From Phocoena phocoena (taxonomy: Eukaryota; Chordata; Mammalia; Artiodactyla; Phocoenidae), in the NCBI RefSeq assembly GCF_963924675.1, contig NC_089222.1, positions 186,001 to 250,000 on the forward strand: a stretch of 64,000 bases of DNA, written 5' to 3'. The position numbers and the translations under genes are program-made. The notes under the pieces were generated by a model. It saw only the letters and a program-made list of their open reading frames with translations, was not told the DNA's origin and ran no database searches. Positions 1 to 9,193 of this stretch are shown one piece after another. Every line of letters starts with the position of its first letter. The stretch's first letter is position 1.

Positions 1-1614
1 ACAATCGGATTTTCCTCCGATTTGTTTCTTTTTAAATTCTGAGAGGTTAAGAAAATCAGATCGTGTAAAAAAAATGGATGTTTACCGATAGTAAATTCAG
101 CCTTTTTAACTGATTCTCCTAAAGAGGATAATAATGTTAAAAGAAACTTATGGGTGTTATTAGGAAGATTTATGGGACAAAATAAGGTAGATAATAAAGT
201 ACAATTTGTTAGCACAAAACATCCTCAAAGATACCCAGATTGTGATAATGCTTTAAGTAAGGCAACAGAGGAATGGAAATGGATTGATGATGGTGGTGGA
301 TATCCTTATTGGATATACTGTATGAATAATAAAAAAATTCATATTAATATTCCTGGAACTAAGTATTATGTATCAGATTGGAGTATTAATACCCCTGAAA
401 GTAATTACCGGCAATATCTAAAATATGCTGCAAATTATGCTTGGAATGAATCTATGATTCCCTCATAAATAAAAGTAAATAGATGGAACAGTCATGGATG
501 GGTAGCACCTATATATACATTTACTAATAACAATGAGACTTCCTTTCAACCACAATTATGGAGATTGCCCTTAGCTACAAGTTCAATTATATTAAGAAGG
601 CCTAATGTTCAAGAGAGTAAGTATTTTATCCAGGCTTGTGTGACTTCTCCATATTCCATATTATTGACTAATAAAACTGAGAAATTACAAATTATAAAAA
701 ACAATGGAAGGTTTTTTATAACTTGTGATGAATGTGCATTAACAACCTGTGTGAACTCCAATATGAATATAAAAACAATTATGTTATTAAAAAGACCAGC
801 TTATATTATGCTGCCAGTAATGCTTAATGAATCTTGGTATACAGATTTAGGGACAGAAATTATAAAACAGGTTGGAGAACTCATGAGGCCAAAAAGATTT
901 GTAGCTACTTTAATTTTGGGGATTTCCGCATTGATAGGAATATTGAGCTCTTTTACTGTTGCAACGTATGCCTTAGTGAAAGAGGTACAGACAGCACAAT
1001 ATGCTAATGATTTATCAAAAAATATATCCTTGGCTTTAGCTACTCAAGAAGCTATAGATAGAAAATTAGAAACTAAGGTTGATGCCCTTGAGGAAGCAAT
1101 TTTACATATTGGTCAAGAACTTACTGCTTTAAAAATTCGCTTATCCTTAACTTGCCATAAAAAATACTCCTGGATATGTGTCACTCCCTTAAAAGTAAAT
1201 CATTCTGAGTATTCCTGGGAAAAAATTCAAATGCATATTTTAAATGTATGGAATTCTAGTGATTTGGGAATTGATTTGGAACATTTGCATAAACAGATTC
1301 ATGATATTGCAGCCTCACAATATGATATGAATCCCTCTAAGGCTGCTGCAGAATTTTTACAAAATTTACAAAGTTATTTTGATGGTAATTCATTTATGCA
1401 TATTTTAATAAATTATGGGGCTGCCGGAGTAGTTATAATTTTACTTCTTATTTCTTTTCTAGTCATCATCCGATTAATACAAGCTGCTCTTCAGAGTATA
1501 CATAGAACCAAAGTGGAATTGCATACTGCCTTTTTAAAAAAAAATAAAAAAGGGGGAGATGTCGGGAGCCATATAAGAAGTGCCTTTGAGTCTCAGCACG
1601 GACGAGACCCATAG
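1..1614 (+). pseudogene. env: Endogenous betaretrovirus env, 5'-truncated by the window and interrupted by stops
   Basis: Envelope gene of an MMTV/HML-like endogenous betaretrovirus; in a virus its product is the surface/transmembrane glycoprotein. One reading frame runs from the window start to a TAG at 1612-1614, broken by a TGA at 40-42 and a TAA at 466-468. No frameshift is needed after position 43. The surface/transmembrane boundary is a furin-type RPKR encoded at 886-897. It is followed by a hydrophobic glycine-rich fusion-peptide-like stretch (about 898-955), a heptad-like helical region (about 1033-1150), a C-x7-C pair (codons at 1153 and 1177), a membrane span (about 1417-1470) and a lysine-rich tail. 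The transmembrane half is open for 238 codons, close to the length expected for this family. The tail extends past the polypurine tract into the LTR. The 5' end and the rest of the provirus lie outside the window. Family assignment is by motif order and recognisable transmembrane sequence. Confidence 0.85.
1546..1559 (+). promoter_or_regulatory. Polypurine tract of the endogenous betaretrovirus
   Basis: The purine run AAAAAAGGGGGAGA lies immediately 5' of the TG that opens the LTR at 1560. In retroviruses this tract primes plus-strand DNA synthesis and fixes the U3 edge. It overlaps the last part of the env frame, as in MMTV-like viruses. Confidence 0.85.
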
Positions 1615-1647
1615 TGCCTAGCAAAGCTGGTACTATCAGGTACAAAA

Positions 1648-2172
1648 ATGGAGAAGCAAAGCTCTCCCCTGCGTGGTTCCCCTTGGTCTCCCCTGCTTTT
1701 GCCTAAGGTAATTTTTATAGGATTACTATTAATGTTAGGAAATATCCCCAGTGCCGACGGAGGGTTTAAGGAAAAACCCCAACTTAGGGTAAAACCAAAA
1801 AAGACTCCGGCTCCCCCAATGACTACACCCGAAATCCCCACTCCCAGGCCAGGACATTGGGTGCAGGGAAACACAACAGGAGCATTTGTGTGGCAAGAGC
1901 TTACGTTAGAAGAAAAGCTAGATGAACTATGGCCCCCCTGGGGAGTAGTAGATATGCTGGGAAATATTTGGGTAAGGTGGCGAGGAGGATTTATGCTACG
2001 TTGGGTGTATTCAAAGCTGGATGAAGTAGGCTACATGGCAAGCTTATACAAGTTACATTGCTCTTTGTGCAGAAATGCTTATAAAGGACAAATTATATAT
2101 TGTAAGTATTTTGCAAAGGAATTTGCTAATAGGTTTAAGGTAGAATGTCCACCCCCAAAGCCTCCCAAATAA
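1648..2172 (+). CDS. Unbroken 174-codon ORF in the LTR U3, function unknown (positional analogue of MMTV sag)
   Basis: An ATG in a strong initiation context (A at -3, G at +4) opens a 174-residue frame 88 bp into the LTR, entirely within U3. The product has a basic/polar start and a hydrophobic segment around residues 16-31 (signal peptide or type II anchor). A lysine/proline-rich linker follows to about residue 70, then a tryptophan-rich middle with an N-x-T site (NTT). The C-terminal third has a C-x2-C pair, two further cysteines and a PPPKPP-like tail. MMTV carries its superantigen gene at exactly this position, but I see no sequence likeness I would trust, so the analogy is positional only. 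The frame is intact although the neighbouring env is broken. It may equally be a chance survivor in a young LTR. Confidence 0.4.
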   Translation: MEKQSSPLRGSPWSPLLLPKVIFIGLLLMLGNIPSADGGFKEKPQLRVKPKKTPAPPMTTPEIPTPRPGHWVQGNTTGAFVWQELTLEEKLDELWPPWGVVDMLGNIWVRWRGGFMLRWVYSKLDEVGYMASLYKLHCSLCRNAYKGQIIYCKYFAKEFANRFKVECPPPKPPK

Positions 2173-2251
2173 TTATAAGGAAAAATGTGCGATGTCTGAA
2201 GGATAACGGTGAACGTGTAAAGCCTGTGGGAGAGAATTTTTATTACTGTAT

Positions 2252-2406
2252 GGGTTTGTAATTGTTAAGAGAAGAATATGCTTAAGTTTTGGGTTTGTAA
2301 TTGTTAAGAGAAGAATGTGCTTAAGTTTTGGGTTTGTAATTGTTAAGAGAAGAATGTGCTTAAGTTTTGGGTTTGTAATTGTTAAGAGAAGAATGTGCTT
2401 AAGTTT
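2252..2406 (+). repeat. Four 39-bp direct repeats in U3
   Basis: A 39-bp unit beginning GGGTTTGTAATTGTTAAGAG recurs at 2252, 2291, 2330 and 2369. The copies are nearly identical: the first has ATATGC where the others have ATGTGC, and the last is slightly short. The position about 300-450 bp upstream of the TATA box is where retroviral LTRs often carry duplicated enhancers. That role is inferred from position only. Confidence 0.9.
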
Positions 2407-2523
2407 GTACCTTGATTAATGGCCTGATTGAGTAGAATGTGCAAATACAAGAACATCTGCTTTTAAGAAAGGTGAAGAAACCGCAAACAGAATTCCAGAC
2501 CTAGATGTGACCAAGATATACCT

Positions 2524-2558
2524 AACCACAGGGGACGAAAGAGACCACAGGAGATAAG
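2524..2558 (+). promoter_or_regulatory. Possible enhancer-factor sites in U3 (RUNX-like, GATA-like)
   Basis: AACCACA at 2524-2530 and ACCACA at 2544-2549 match the RUNX core, and GATAAG at 2553-2558 matches a GATA site. Such short matches are common by chance. They are noted because they cluster between the 39-bp repeats and the promoter. Confidence 0.25.
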
Positions 2559-2704
2559 AAGATTACCTGATCATAAAACCTGCCTAACCTGCTGATATAA
2601 TCTTTTGATGTAAATGACCTTTGGTTTTACTGTTGTGTACCTTTATTTTGTGGCTTTGGTATGAGAACTAGAATGTTAAGATTGAAAGTGAGATTGCCTC
2701 ACAG

Positions 2705-2712
2705 TATAAAAA
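2705..2712 (+). promoter_or_regulatory. LTR TATA box
   Basis: TATAAAAA at 2705-2712 lies about 125 bp before the LTR end, so transcription would start near 2735. It is the only good TATA element in this part of the LTR. Confidence 0.75.
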
Positions 2713-2728
2713 GCTTCGGAATTGTAAC

Positions 2729-2734
2729 AATAAA
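2729..2734 (+). terminator. LTR polyadenylation signal
   Basis: AATAAA at 2729-2734 is followed by a GT/T-rich stretch (about 2757-2780). It precedes the expected start site, so it would act only at the 3' LTR of a full-length transcript. This is the usual arrangement in betaretroviruses with a short R. Confidence 0.75.
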
Positions 2735-2835
2735 TTGGCAGATCCTCGCATCCTCTGAGGTGTCTTGCGTTCTGTCCACGCCGACTCCGTCTCCCCTTTG
2801 GGTGAAACCTGTCCGGCTGGGGCTGGTCCCCGGCA

Positions 2836-3170
2836 CTTGCCCTGGAACTCCCTAATTTAGCTAAACCCTTTGACCTTTACATTCCTGGTGAAAGGTGAAT
2901 CGCCATTGGAGTATTAGTGCAAAAACTGGGACCACTTGAAATGGAACAATGCAAGAATGCCATCCAGGTAGGATAAACTATGGTCACCAAGGGGCTTGGC
3001 CCACCGCCACATCTGGCCAAGATACTGGTGGTATCTGAAAACCTGGAAATCAGCAGCCCAAAAGGCCACCTCCCTTCTAAGGAAACGGACCCCACGTGGT
3101 GATCCTAACCCCCAACCATGCCCTGAAGTTGCAGGGTTTGCTCCGTGGGCACACTAACCTCGATTGAGGA
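2836..3170 (+). pseudogene. pol: Gammaretrovirus-like (class I ERV) pol relic, RT/RNase H connection region
   Basis: Directly after the LTR the sequence reads as the end of a reverse transcriptase: NLAKPFDLYI (2854-2883), then a TGA, then GVLVQKLGP. This is the recognisable KPF...GVLxQKLGP signature of gammaretroviral and class I ERV pol. A second patch near 3097-3160 reads VILTPNHALKLQGLLRG in another frame, resembling the next conserved block. Several stops and frame changes show that it is long dead. The betaretroviral LTR splits it, so its 5' part should lie beyond the provirus outside the window. Confidence 0.6.
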
Positions 3171-3960
3171 GGCCCTCCAACTCCAACCTCCAGAGAGATA
3201 ACCGGGGGCAACGGGGCACCATGACGACCCGTGTGACCATCACTTGACCTGGAGTTTCTCTCATAAAACAACAAGAGTGTGTCCCAAAAGAGTAGACTAC
3301 TGCTTGCAGTACTTACTGTACCCAGAGGGGAGCTAATAATCTTGGCGGGGGAACCGTATATCATGCTGTCACCATAGAAAAGCCTACAGACACCCTGATG
3401 ATGGTGGCCAATAAGACCGGCTGGACTCCTGTTTACTTCCAAAGGCTCTTGACTCAGTGACCATCATGATCCTTCATCACCACTGACCCTGGACTGTCTG
3501 GGAGCTGAGCGGGCAGGATCCTGACACCTGGTGCTGTTTTTACGTTAATTCAGGGGCCTAATGGAAGAAAGCGCAGACTGTTGGTCAGAGCATCTAGGCT
3601 GGCAGAAACGGTCAGTCAGAGCATCTAGGCTGGCAGAAACGGTCAGCCTAAGGTGGCCGAACAAATGTGGGGCGGAGTGAAACTGGACCTCACAGCGCCA
3701 CTGCACATCTCCTTTCTGGACCCTTAAAGGTCATTAGAATCTATAACACTTCCAATACTGGTGCTCAGGTGGACGAGCAGGGAGGCAGGAGGCCTGGGGA
3801 CAATCAACGTCACCTGGAGGCTGCTGGGGAGAAGTTCTGACCCTCGCCCACGGGTATGAAGCCTCCTAACTCAGCACTCAGCAGTTACAGAAGAAGGGTC
3901 TGCACCCGCAGCACTCCAAGAATGAGGAAAGGGACAAAAGGCAGAAGAGAAGTTTGTCCC
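3171..3960. other. Degenerate sequence without recognisable genes, possible continuation of the class I ERV
   Basis: All frames are broken by stops. Open stretches on the minus strand (within 3077-3442) have no recognisable motif and are treated as chance. The only clear structure is a short tandem duplication at 3584. The continuation of the class I element through here is inferred from position. Confidence 0.3.
3584..3645 (+). repeat. 31-bp tandem duplication
   Basis: GTCAGAGCATCTAGGCTGGC begins a 31-bp unit at 3584 that is repeated exactly at 3615. It is an isolated two-copy duplication in degenerate sequence with no evident role. Confidence 0.85.
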
Positions 3961-4423
3961 AGGCAAAGCCCCTTAAAAATGCCTGGGAGATAAAAATAGA
4001 ATCTGGGCAATAAAATAAAGTCTAACCATTTTTATCCTTTGTGCTTTGTCTAATTTCAGGTGCTCCTAGTGTCCCGCATACAGAGGTTCCACACCCGGCA
4101 CTTCAGACCAGATTTCCTAGAGCAGAATGGCTCGATGACACTTCAGCTCCTGGGGCCCAGTTCAGACTCCGTGACATAGAGCCTGAGCTGCAGCCAACCA
4201 GGTCCTCGAGAGCTCAGCCCCCTCCCTCCCAGTGACTCTGACAGGATCTCTACACAGCAGCCCAGCCCACAGCCCACAGGGTAGCACCTCTCCATCCTCT
4301 GATCAAAATATAAAGTTTCCTTTGCTTTTGAACCAAACTCAGTCTCGATCTATTGGCTCCAATGACACTGGGCAGGGGGACACTTGTTGGCGTCCACTCT
4401 GGAGGATCAGTAACAGAAATTGA
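3961..4423 (+). mobile_element. LTR-like fragment, probably class I ERV
   Basis: Two overlapping AATAAA signals (4009-4019) are followed by a T-rich stretch. Further on, ATATAAAG (4309-4316) leads into a pyrimidine-rich U5-like segment (TTTCCTTTGCTTTTGAACC, about 4317-4335) and a CTATTGGCTCC block. This resembles the R-U5 end of class I ERV LTRs and follows the pol relic on the same strand. I could not define both LTR edges, so the call is tentative. Confidence 0.35.
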
Positions 4424-4734
4424 GAACATTGTAACTTCAATGAACAGATGTGTGAGCCAAACTGTAATTAACATAGAACAGTGTATAAGGCTCGGGTAAA
4501 ATAAGATGTTTCTAACACTTCCATTTGATATTTCCATCACTTTCTTATAAGCAAGTTCAGTGAAAAGGTTTGTCTTCTTTGTCAGGTCAATATTAGAGAA
4601 ACAAAGTGATTTCTTTCCAAGGATGTACATCTAATAATCTTGGTTAAAGCTTCAATCTTGTTTTAAATGCTTTTGCATTGAAAATGATACCTCTCTTTCA
4701 GCTCCCCCATTTCTGAGAAGCATAAAATCTTATA
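4424..4734. other. Unrecognised AT-rich interval between ERV remains and satellite edge
   Basis: No open frame with recognisable content, no repeat and no RNA gene was seen here. A minus-strand open stretch spanning 4250-4630 has no family signature. Confidence 0.4.
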
Positions 4735-5710
4735 ATTTATTATTACCAAAGGGAAATGGTAGGAGGAGGGATAAATTAACAGTTTGGGATTAACACATAC
4801 ACACTGCTATGTATGAAATCATCAGCAAGGAACTACTGTATAGCACAGGGAACTACACTCAATATTTTGCAATAACCTATAAGGGGAAATGATCTGAAAA
4901 AGAATAGATATTTTTATTGACATCATCCATCAATGACAGTAAAAATGGAATCTAAGGGAAGACAGTGGTGAGTGCTTCTGACCCTGAAGACTTCAATCAT
5001 CTAAAGTTTGGACTCTGCCTACTTCCCAAGGCCCTTAATGAACATATGTGTAGCCGTAGCTTAAAAAATTCCCCAGTTTGGGTTGCGGAGAGACACTGAT
5101 ATTTAAAATCCCCTGGTGTTCTCCTCACATGAATGGGACCCTTCCTACACCTAAAACATGCCTGTCACACCCAGAGGATGGTATACCGTCTGATCGGGAA
5201 AAGTTTGGAAAAGGCATCTCATCTCCTCATCTCTTGGTGCTAGGGTTCACCACTCCAGCGTCTTTACTAACAGTCTCCCCACTTGGAGATGTCAGCACTG
5301 TCAACATCCTGTTGCATACAGTTTGGAATTTGTCCAGAGGATGAAGCAGAAGGAGGAGGAACAATGAGAGACAAGTCCTAGGTGTTCGGACAGGCACATG
5401 CCACTCTAATTTCCAATCAGGAAGACGAATTGACCAAAGGCTAGGGTTGCCCATGGAAACAGAATAGGGCTTGAGGAATCCTGATGCTTTGTGGCCAGTT
5501 CCCATAAACACAAGTTGGAAAATGGAACTCAGGGGCACTAAAATTCACGAAACTGCAGAATTGAAAATATCTATCACTGAAAAATGTCTTGAGGAAAGTC
5601 AGAGAAAAGGACTTGTAAGCAACGGAGAATGGCAGGAAAGGGATTGGAAGAGGTAGAAAGGACTCGCCATTAAGCACAAGAAAAGGGGCTGAACATTGCC
5701 AACATTGCAG
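4735..5710 (+). repeat. Satellite unit zero: truncated, diverged edge unit
   Basis: This block is colinear with part of a satellite unit. It has the LINE-1 3' UTR (to about 4909), then a GACAGT landmark at 4934, then a spacer leading to the palindrome at 5711. GACAGT to the next palindrome is 777 bp here and 788 bp in the unit starting at 10941. About 72 bp corresponding to the LINE-1 tail are missing after 4909. From about 5100 the spacer can be followed almost phrase by phrase against later units (for example TCTTTACTAACAGTCTCCCC, 5261-5280, against CTTTACTAACACTCTCCCC), with many substitutions and indels. It is the least homogenised part of the array. Confidence 0.7.
4738..4909 (+). mobile_element. 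LINE-1 3' UTR fragment (cetartiodactyl type)
   Basis: The segment reads ACCAAAGGGAAATGG, GTTTGGGATTAACACATACA, CTGTATAGCACAGGGAACTA and GAAAAAGAATAGATAT in order. This is the well-known 3' UTR of LINE-1 elements in even-toed ungulates and whales, in sense orientation. It is truncated at its 5' end and lacks the final part before poly(A). It is much closer to ordinary LINE-1 than the equivalent part of the array units, so it may preserve the ancestral state of the satellite core. Confidence 0.8.
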
Positions 5711-7446
5711 TTGGCCAAAAAGGGTGTATGCGTCTTTTTCTGTATATATTCAAGAAAAGGGCATACACTTTTTCAGCCAACCAAACAGGTGGGCACTGGA
5801 AATCAATACTACAAAACATATCACTTTGCATCAGTCAGAAGAGCCGTCCTCATAAAGTGTAAACACCAGAAATGCAGGACAGGGCAAGGAGAAAAGGGAG
5901 CCCTGTGAGTCTTATAGTGGAAATGTATATTGCCAACGGTCACTCTGGATAAGTCTATTGTGTTTACTAAAGCATCTAAAAAATGAGCTACCGAGCACAG
6001 GGCACTTGCACTCATGGACGTATATCTTGGGAAAAACAAAAATCGAGAGGACACAGGCACCCCAATGTTAACCACCTCTCTGTTTAAAAGATCCTCGACT
6101 AGGATATAACTTAAATGTATCTGCAGAGAAAAAACGGACAGAGATGTGGTGCTTATGTAGAGTGGAATATTACTCAGCCTGGAAATCAATGAAATACGGC
6201 CAGTTATAACAACTCCAGAGGAGTTACGTGTGATCATTCGAAGTCACATAATTCAAAAAGAAAAAGACATAAGATATCACTAATACATGGAACGTTAACA
6301 TGGCTACACATGAACTGAATTACAAAAGAGAAGAGGGTTTCAAATTAAGAAAACCAACTTATGCTTACTTAAGGGGAAAGGTGAGTTGGGGTGCTGCATA
6401 AAACCAGAGATTGAAATTAGCACAGATACCATTCCATAAGCCAAATATGTAATAGTCAAGACCTACTCCTTGCTCAACGAAATGGACTCAACACGCCATA
6501 TTCAATGCCTAAGAATATACCGGATTAGTAAGAATCTTAAAACCCATGGACTTATATGTCTCCGTAAGAGAATCAAGCGCGTGTACAGCGGCATAAACGA
6601 AGCAGTGAAAATCCGATAAATCCCATTATTAAAAAAAATTTCAAAAACAAAACACAATGACAGTGAAATAGGTAGCAATTCTTAAATAATTCACTCAGGG
6701 CATGTGATGCAACCTGGATTTACCACATCTACACCCAGAGCTGGTTGAGACATAAGGCTGGACACTTCAGGCTGATAGCATTGGTGAGTTTCGGTGAACA
6801 AATGCAGATCCTTTGAAGTCATACTGCATGGTACCCATTCCAAGGGTCCCAACTCTCCAGGTTCAAGGGATTCTTTCTTCAGCTAAAACATGCGTGGGAA
6901 ACGCCGAGTATGGTCCACCTTGTGATAAGGAAACAATTTAAAATGCATCTCAGTTTTCGTATCCTGGTCCTAGGGTTCACCATTCCAGACGGTTTACTAA
7001 CACTCTCCCTGCTTGGAGAGTCAGTGCCTTTAACCTCCTGTTTGGCACAGCTTGCAATTTCTGCACAAGATGAACAGGAATAGGGAGAACCAATGAGAGA
7101 CTAGCTATAGGTGTCTGCACGGGCAAATGTAAGGCTCATTTCCCACCAGGAAGAGGAATTAACCAAAGGCTCAGCGTGCCCTGCCGGAAACAGATTAGGG
7201 CCTGAAGCAATCCTGCGGTTTTGTGCCCAGCTCACAAGAAAGCGAGTTGAAGAAAGGAGCTCAGGGGCACTGTAATTTACAAACGTGCAGAGTTATAAAT
7301 GACAGCTATCCTCCAAAAATATATTGAAGTAAGCCTGCGAAGGGGACTTGAAAGCGGGACAGAATTTCAGGAAAACGATTGCAGGGGGTAGACTGGAATT
7401 GCCCTGAAAGCATAGGAAAAGAGGCAGAACGTCGACAATGGTGCAC
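5711..7446 (+). repeat. Satellite unit 1 (edge unit, half diverged)
   Basis: The first unit with a palindrome. That palindrome is imperfect (5711-5780, centre GTATATATTC). Up to about 6240 roughly a third of positions differ from unit 2, with indels, and the sequence is visibly closer to LINE-1 (for example GAGAAAAGGGAGCC, TGGAATATTACTCAGCC). From about 6240 it matches the array closely: 7 differences in a 121-bp stretch starting near 6374 compared with unit 2. Confidence 0.85.
5746..6655 (+). mobile_element. LINE-1 3'-end fragment inside satellite unit 1 (model for all units)
   Basis: Read on the plus strand, this follows the last part of LINE-1 ORF2, its 3' UTR and a poly(A) relic. Landmarks in order: GCCAACCAAACAGG, ATACTACAAAACATATCAC, GGAGAAAAGGGAGCC, GGAAATGTATATTGCC, CACCCCAATGTT, GAATATTACTCAGCC, AAAAAGACATAAGATATCAC, ACATGAACTGAATTACAAAA, ACCTACTCCTTGCTCAACG, and an A-rich end near 6630-6655. 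In less edited copies of the array the ORF2 protein signature is visible too (WRSVWCFLK and WIKKLW). The element is 5'-truncated at the palindrome. Confidence 0.8.
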
Positions 7447-9193
7447 TTGGCCAAAAAGTGCGTATGCATTTTTTCCTGAATATATTCAGGAAAAAACGCA
7501 TACGCCCTTTTCCGCAAACCAAGCAAGCCTGTAAAGGAAATCTGCACTACAATGAAGTCTAACTGCCCCCTGGGCAAAAGGGCCATCTGAAAAAAGTGTA
7601 AAATCCAGAAAGGTAGGACAGGATATGGAGAACAGTGAGCCTTGTTATGCTGATTGGCAGGATGTAAATTGCCAACAGCCACCCTGGAGAAGTGTATGGT
7701 GTTTCCTGAAACCCATAAGAAACAAAGGAACACAGCCCATGGCACTTCCACTTATGGTCCCAAAGATTACGGAAATTAAAATCAAAAACAGACACCCACC
7801 CCAATGTTTGGGATGGCTGTGTTCACAAGAAGCTCGTCTACAGTATCAGGTAAATATCCCAGAAAGCAAAAAATGGATAAAGAAGTTGTGGCACGTACGT
7901 ACAATGCAATATCACTCAGCAATGAAATCTGTGTCATCAGGCCCGTAGCGGCATAGTGAGTGGATGCAGGTACGGTGATTCTACGTGAACTACGTCACAC
8001 AGAAAAAGAAACATCATAAGATATCACTAATACACGGAATGTAAACTTGACTACACATGAACTGAATTACAAAACAGAACAGGGTCTCAAATTTAGAAAA
8101 CCAACTAGTGCTTGCTTATGGGGAAAGGTGCCTTGGGGTGCTGCATAAAACCAGAGACTGAAATTAGCACAGATAACTTTCCATAAGCCAAATATGTAAT
8201 AGACAAGACCTACTCCTTGCTCAACGAAATGGACCCAACACCACATATTCAACGCCTAGGAATATACCTGACTAGGAAGAATCTTAAAACCCATGGATAT
8301 ATATGTCTCCGTAAGAGAATCAAGCGTGTGTACAGCGGCCGAAATGCAGCAGTGAAAATCCGATAAATCCCATTATCAAAATAAATTTCGAAAACAAAAC
8401 ACAAAGACAGTGAAATAGAGAGCAATTCTTAAATAATTCACTCAGGGCATGTGATGCAACTGGGATTGACCACATCTACAGCCAGAGCTGGTTGAGATAT
8501 AAGGCTGGACACTTCAGGCTGATAGCATTGGTGAGTTTCGGTGAGCAAATGCAGACCCTTTGAAGTCATACTGCATGGTACCCATTCCATGGGTCCCTAC
8601 TCTCCAGGTTCAAGGGATTCTTCCTCCAGCTAAAACATGCATGGGAAACCCAGAGTATCGTCCACCGTGTGATTGGGAAACGATTTAAAATGGATCTCAG
8701 TTTTCGTATCCTTGTTCTCGGGTTCACCATTCCAGATGCTTTACTAACACTCTCCCCGCTTGGAGAGTCAGTGCCTTTAACCTCCTCTTTGGCACAGCTT
8801 GCAATTTCTGTGCAAGATGGACAGGAATAGGGAGAACCAATGAGAGACTAGCTGTAGGTGTCTGCACGGGCAAATGTAACACTCATTGCCCACCAGGAAG
8901 AGGAATTAAACAAAGGCTCAGTGTGCCCTGCTGGAAACAGATTAGGGCCTGAAGCAATCCTGCGGTTTTGTGCACAGCTCACAAGAAAGCGAGTTGAAGA
9001 AAGGAGCTCAGGGGCACTGTAATTCACAAACCTGCAGAGTTATAAATGACAGCTATCCTCCAAAAATATATTGAAGTAAGCCTGCGAAGGGGACTTGAAA
9101 TCGGGGCAGAATTTCAGGAAAACGATTGCAGGGGGTAGACTGGAATTGCCCTGAAAGCATAGGAAAAGAGGCAGAGCGTCGACAATGATGCAC
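7447..9193 (+). repeat. Satellite unit 2, type A
   Basis: Fully homogenised unit. The palindrome right arm is damaged (TTTCCGCAAACC near 7509-7520). The ORF2-derived frame is open at 7625-7948 because the usual type A stop codon is altered (TCCCAAAGATTACGG). Confidence 0.88.

Larger units (their letters stand above)
1560..2835 (+). mobile_element. 3' LTR of an endogenous betaretrovirus (1,276 bp)
   Basis: The LTR starts with TGTCGGGA right after the polypurine tract and ends with TCCCCGGCA, an imperfect terminal inverted repeat. U3 carries an ORF and four 39-bp repeats. A TATA box (2705) and an AATAAA (2729) lie 24 bp apart, the compact arrangement expected of a short-R betaretroviral LTR. 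U5 is about 100 bp. The long U3, with an open frame starting just inside its 5' edge, resembles MMTV in layout. The right edge is supported by class I pol coding sequence that resumes at 2836. The target-site duplication cannot be tested because the 5' LTR is outside the window; if it is 6 bp, the right copy would be CTTGCC at 2836-2841. Confidence 0.85.

Noticed and set aside
2450..2455. Steroid-response half site (AGAACA) in U3, as in MMTV
   Set aside because: A single 6-bp match without a partner half site at the right spacing is expected by chance.
2661..2855. A 64-codon plus-strand frame over the LTR promoter and U5
   Set aside because: It spans the TATA box, polyadenylation signal and LTR edge and has no signature; a chance frame.
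3077..3442. A minus-strand 121-codon open frame
   Set aside because: It is antisense to the degenerate pol relic and its continuation, with no recognisable motif.
4041..4423. Two short plus-strand frames in the LTR-like stretch
   Set aside because: Low-complexity, proline/serine-rich translation of GC-rich non-coding sequence with no homologous feature that I recognise.
8067..8252. A repeated minus-strand 61-codon frame in each unit
   Set aside because: Antisense to the LINE-1 3' UTR, short, and preserved only through homogenisation.
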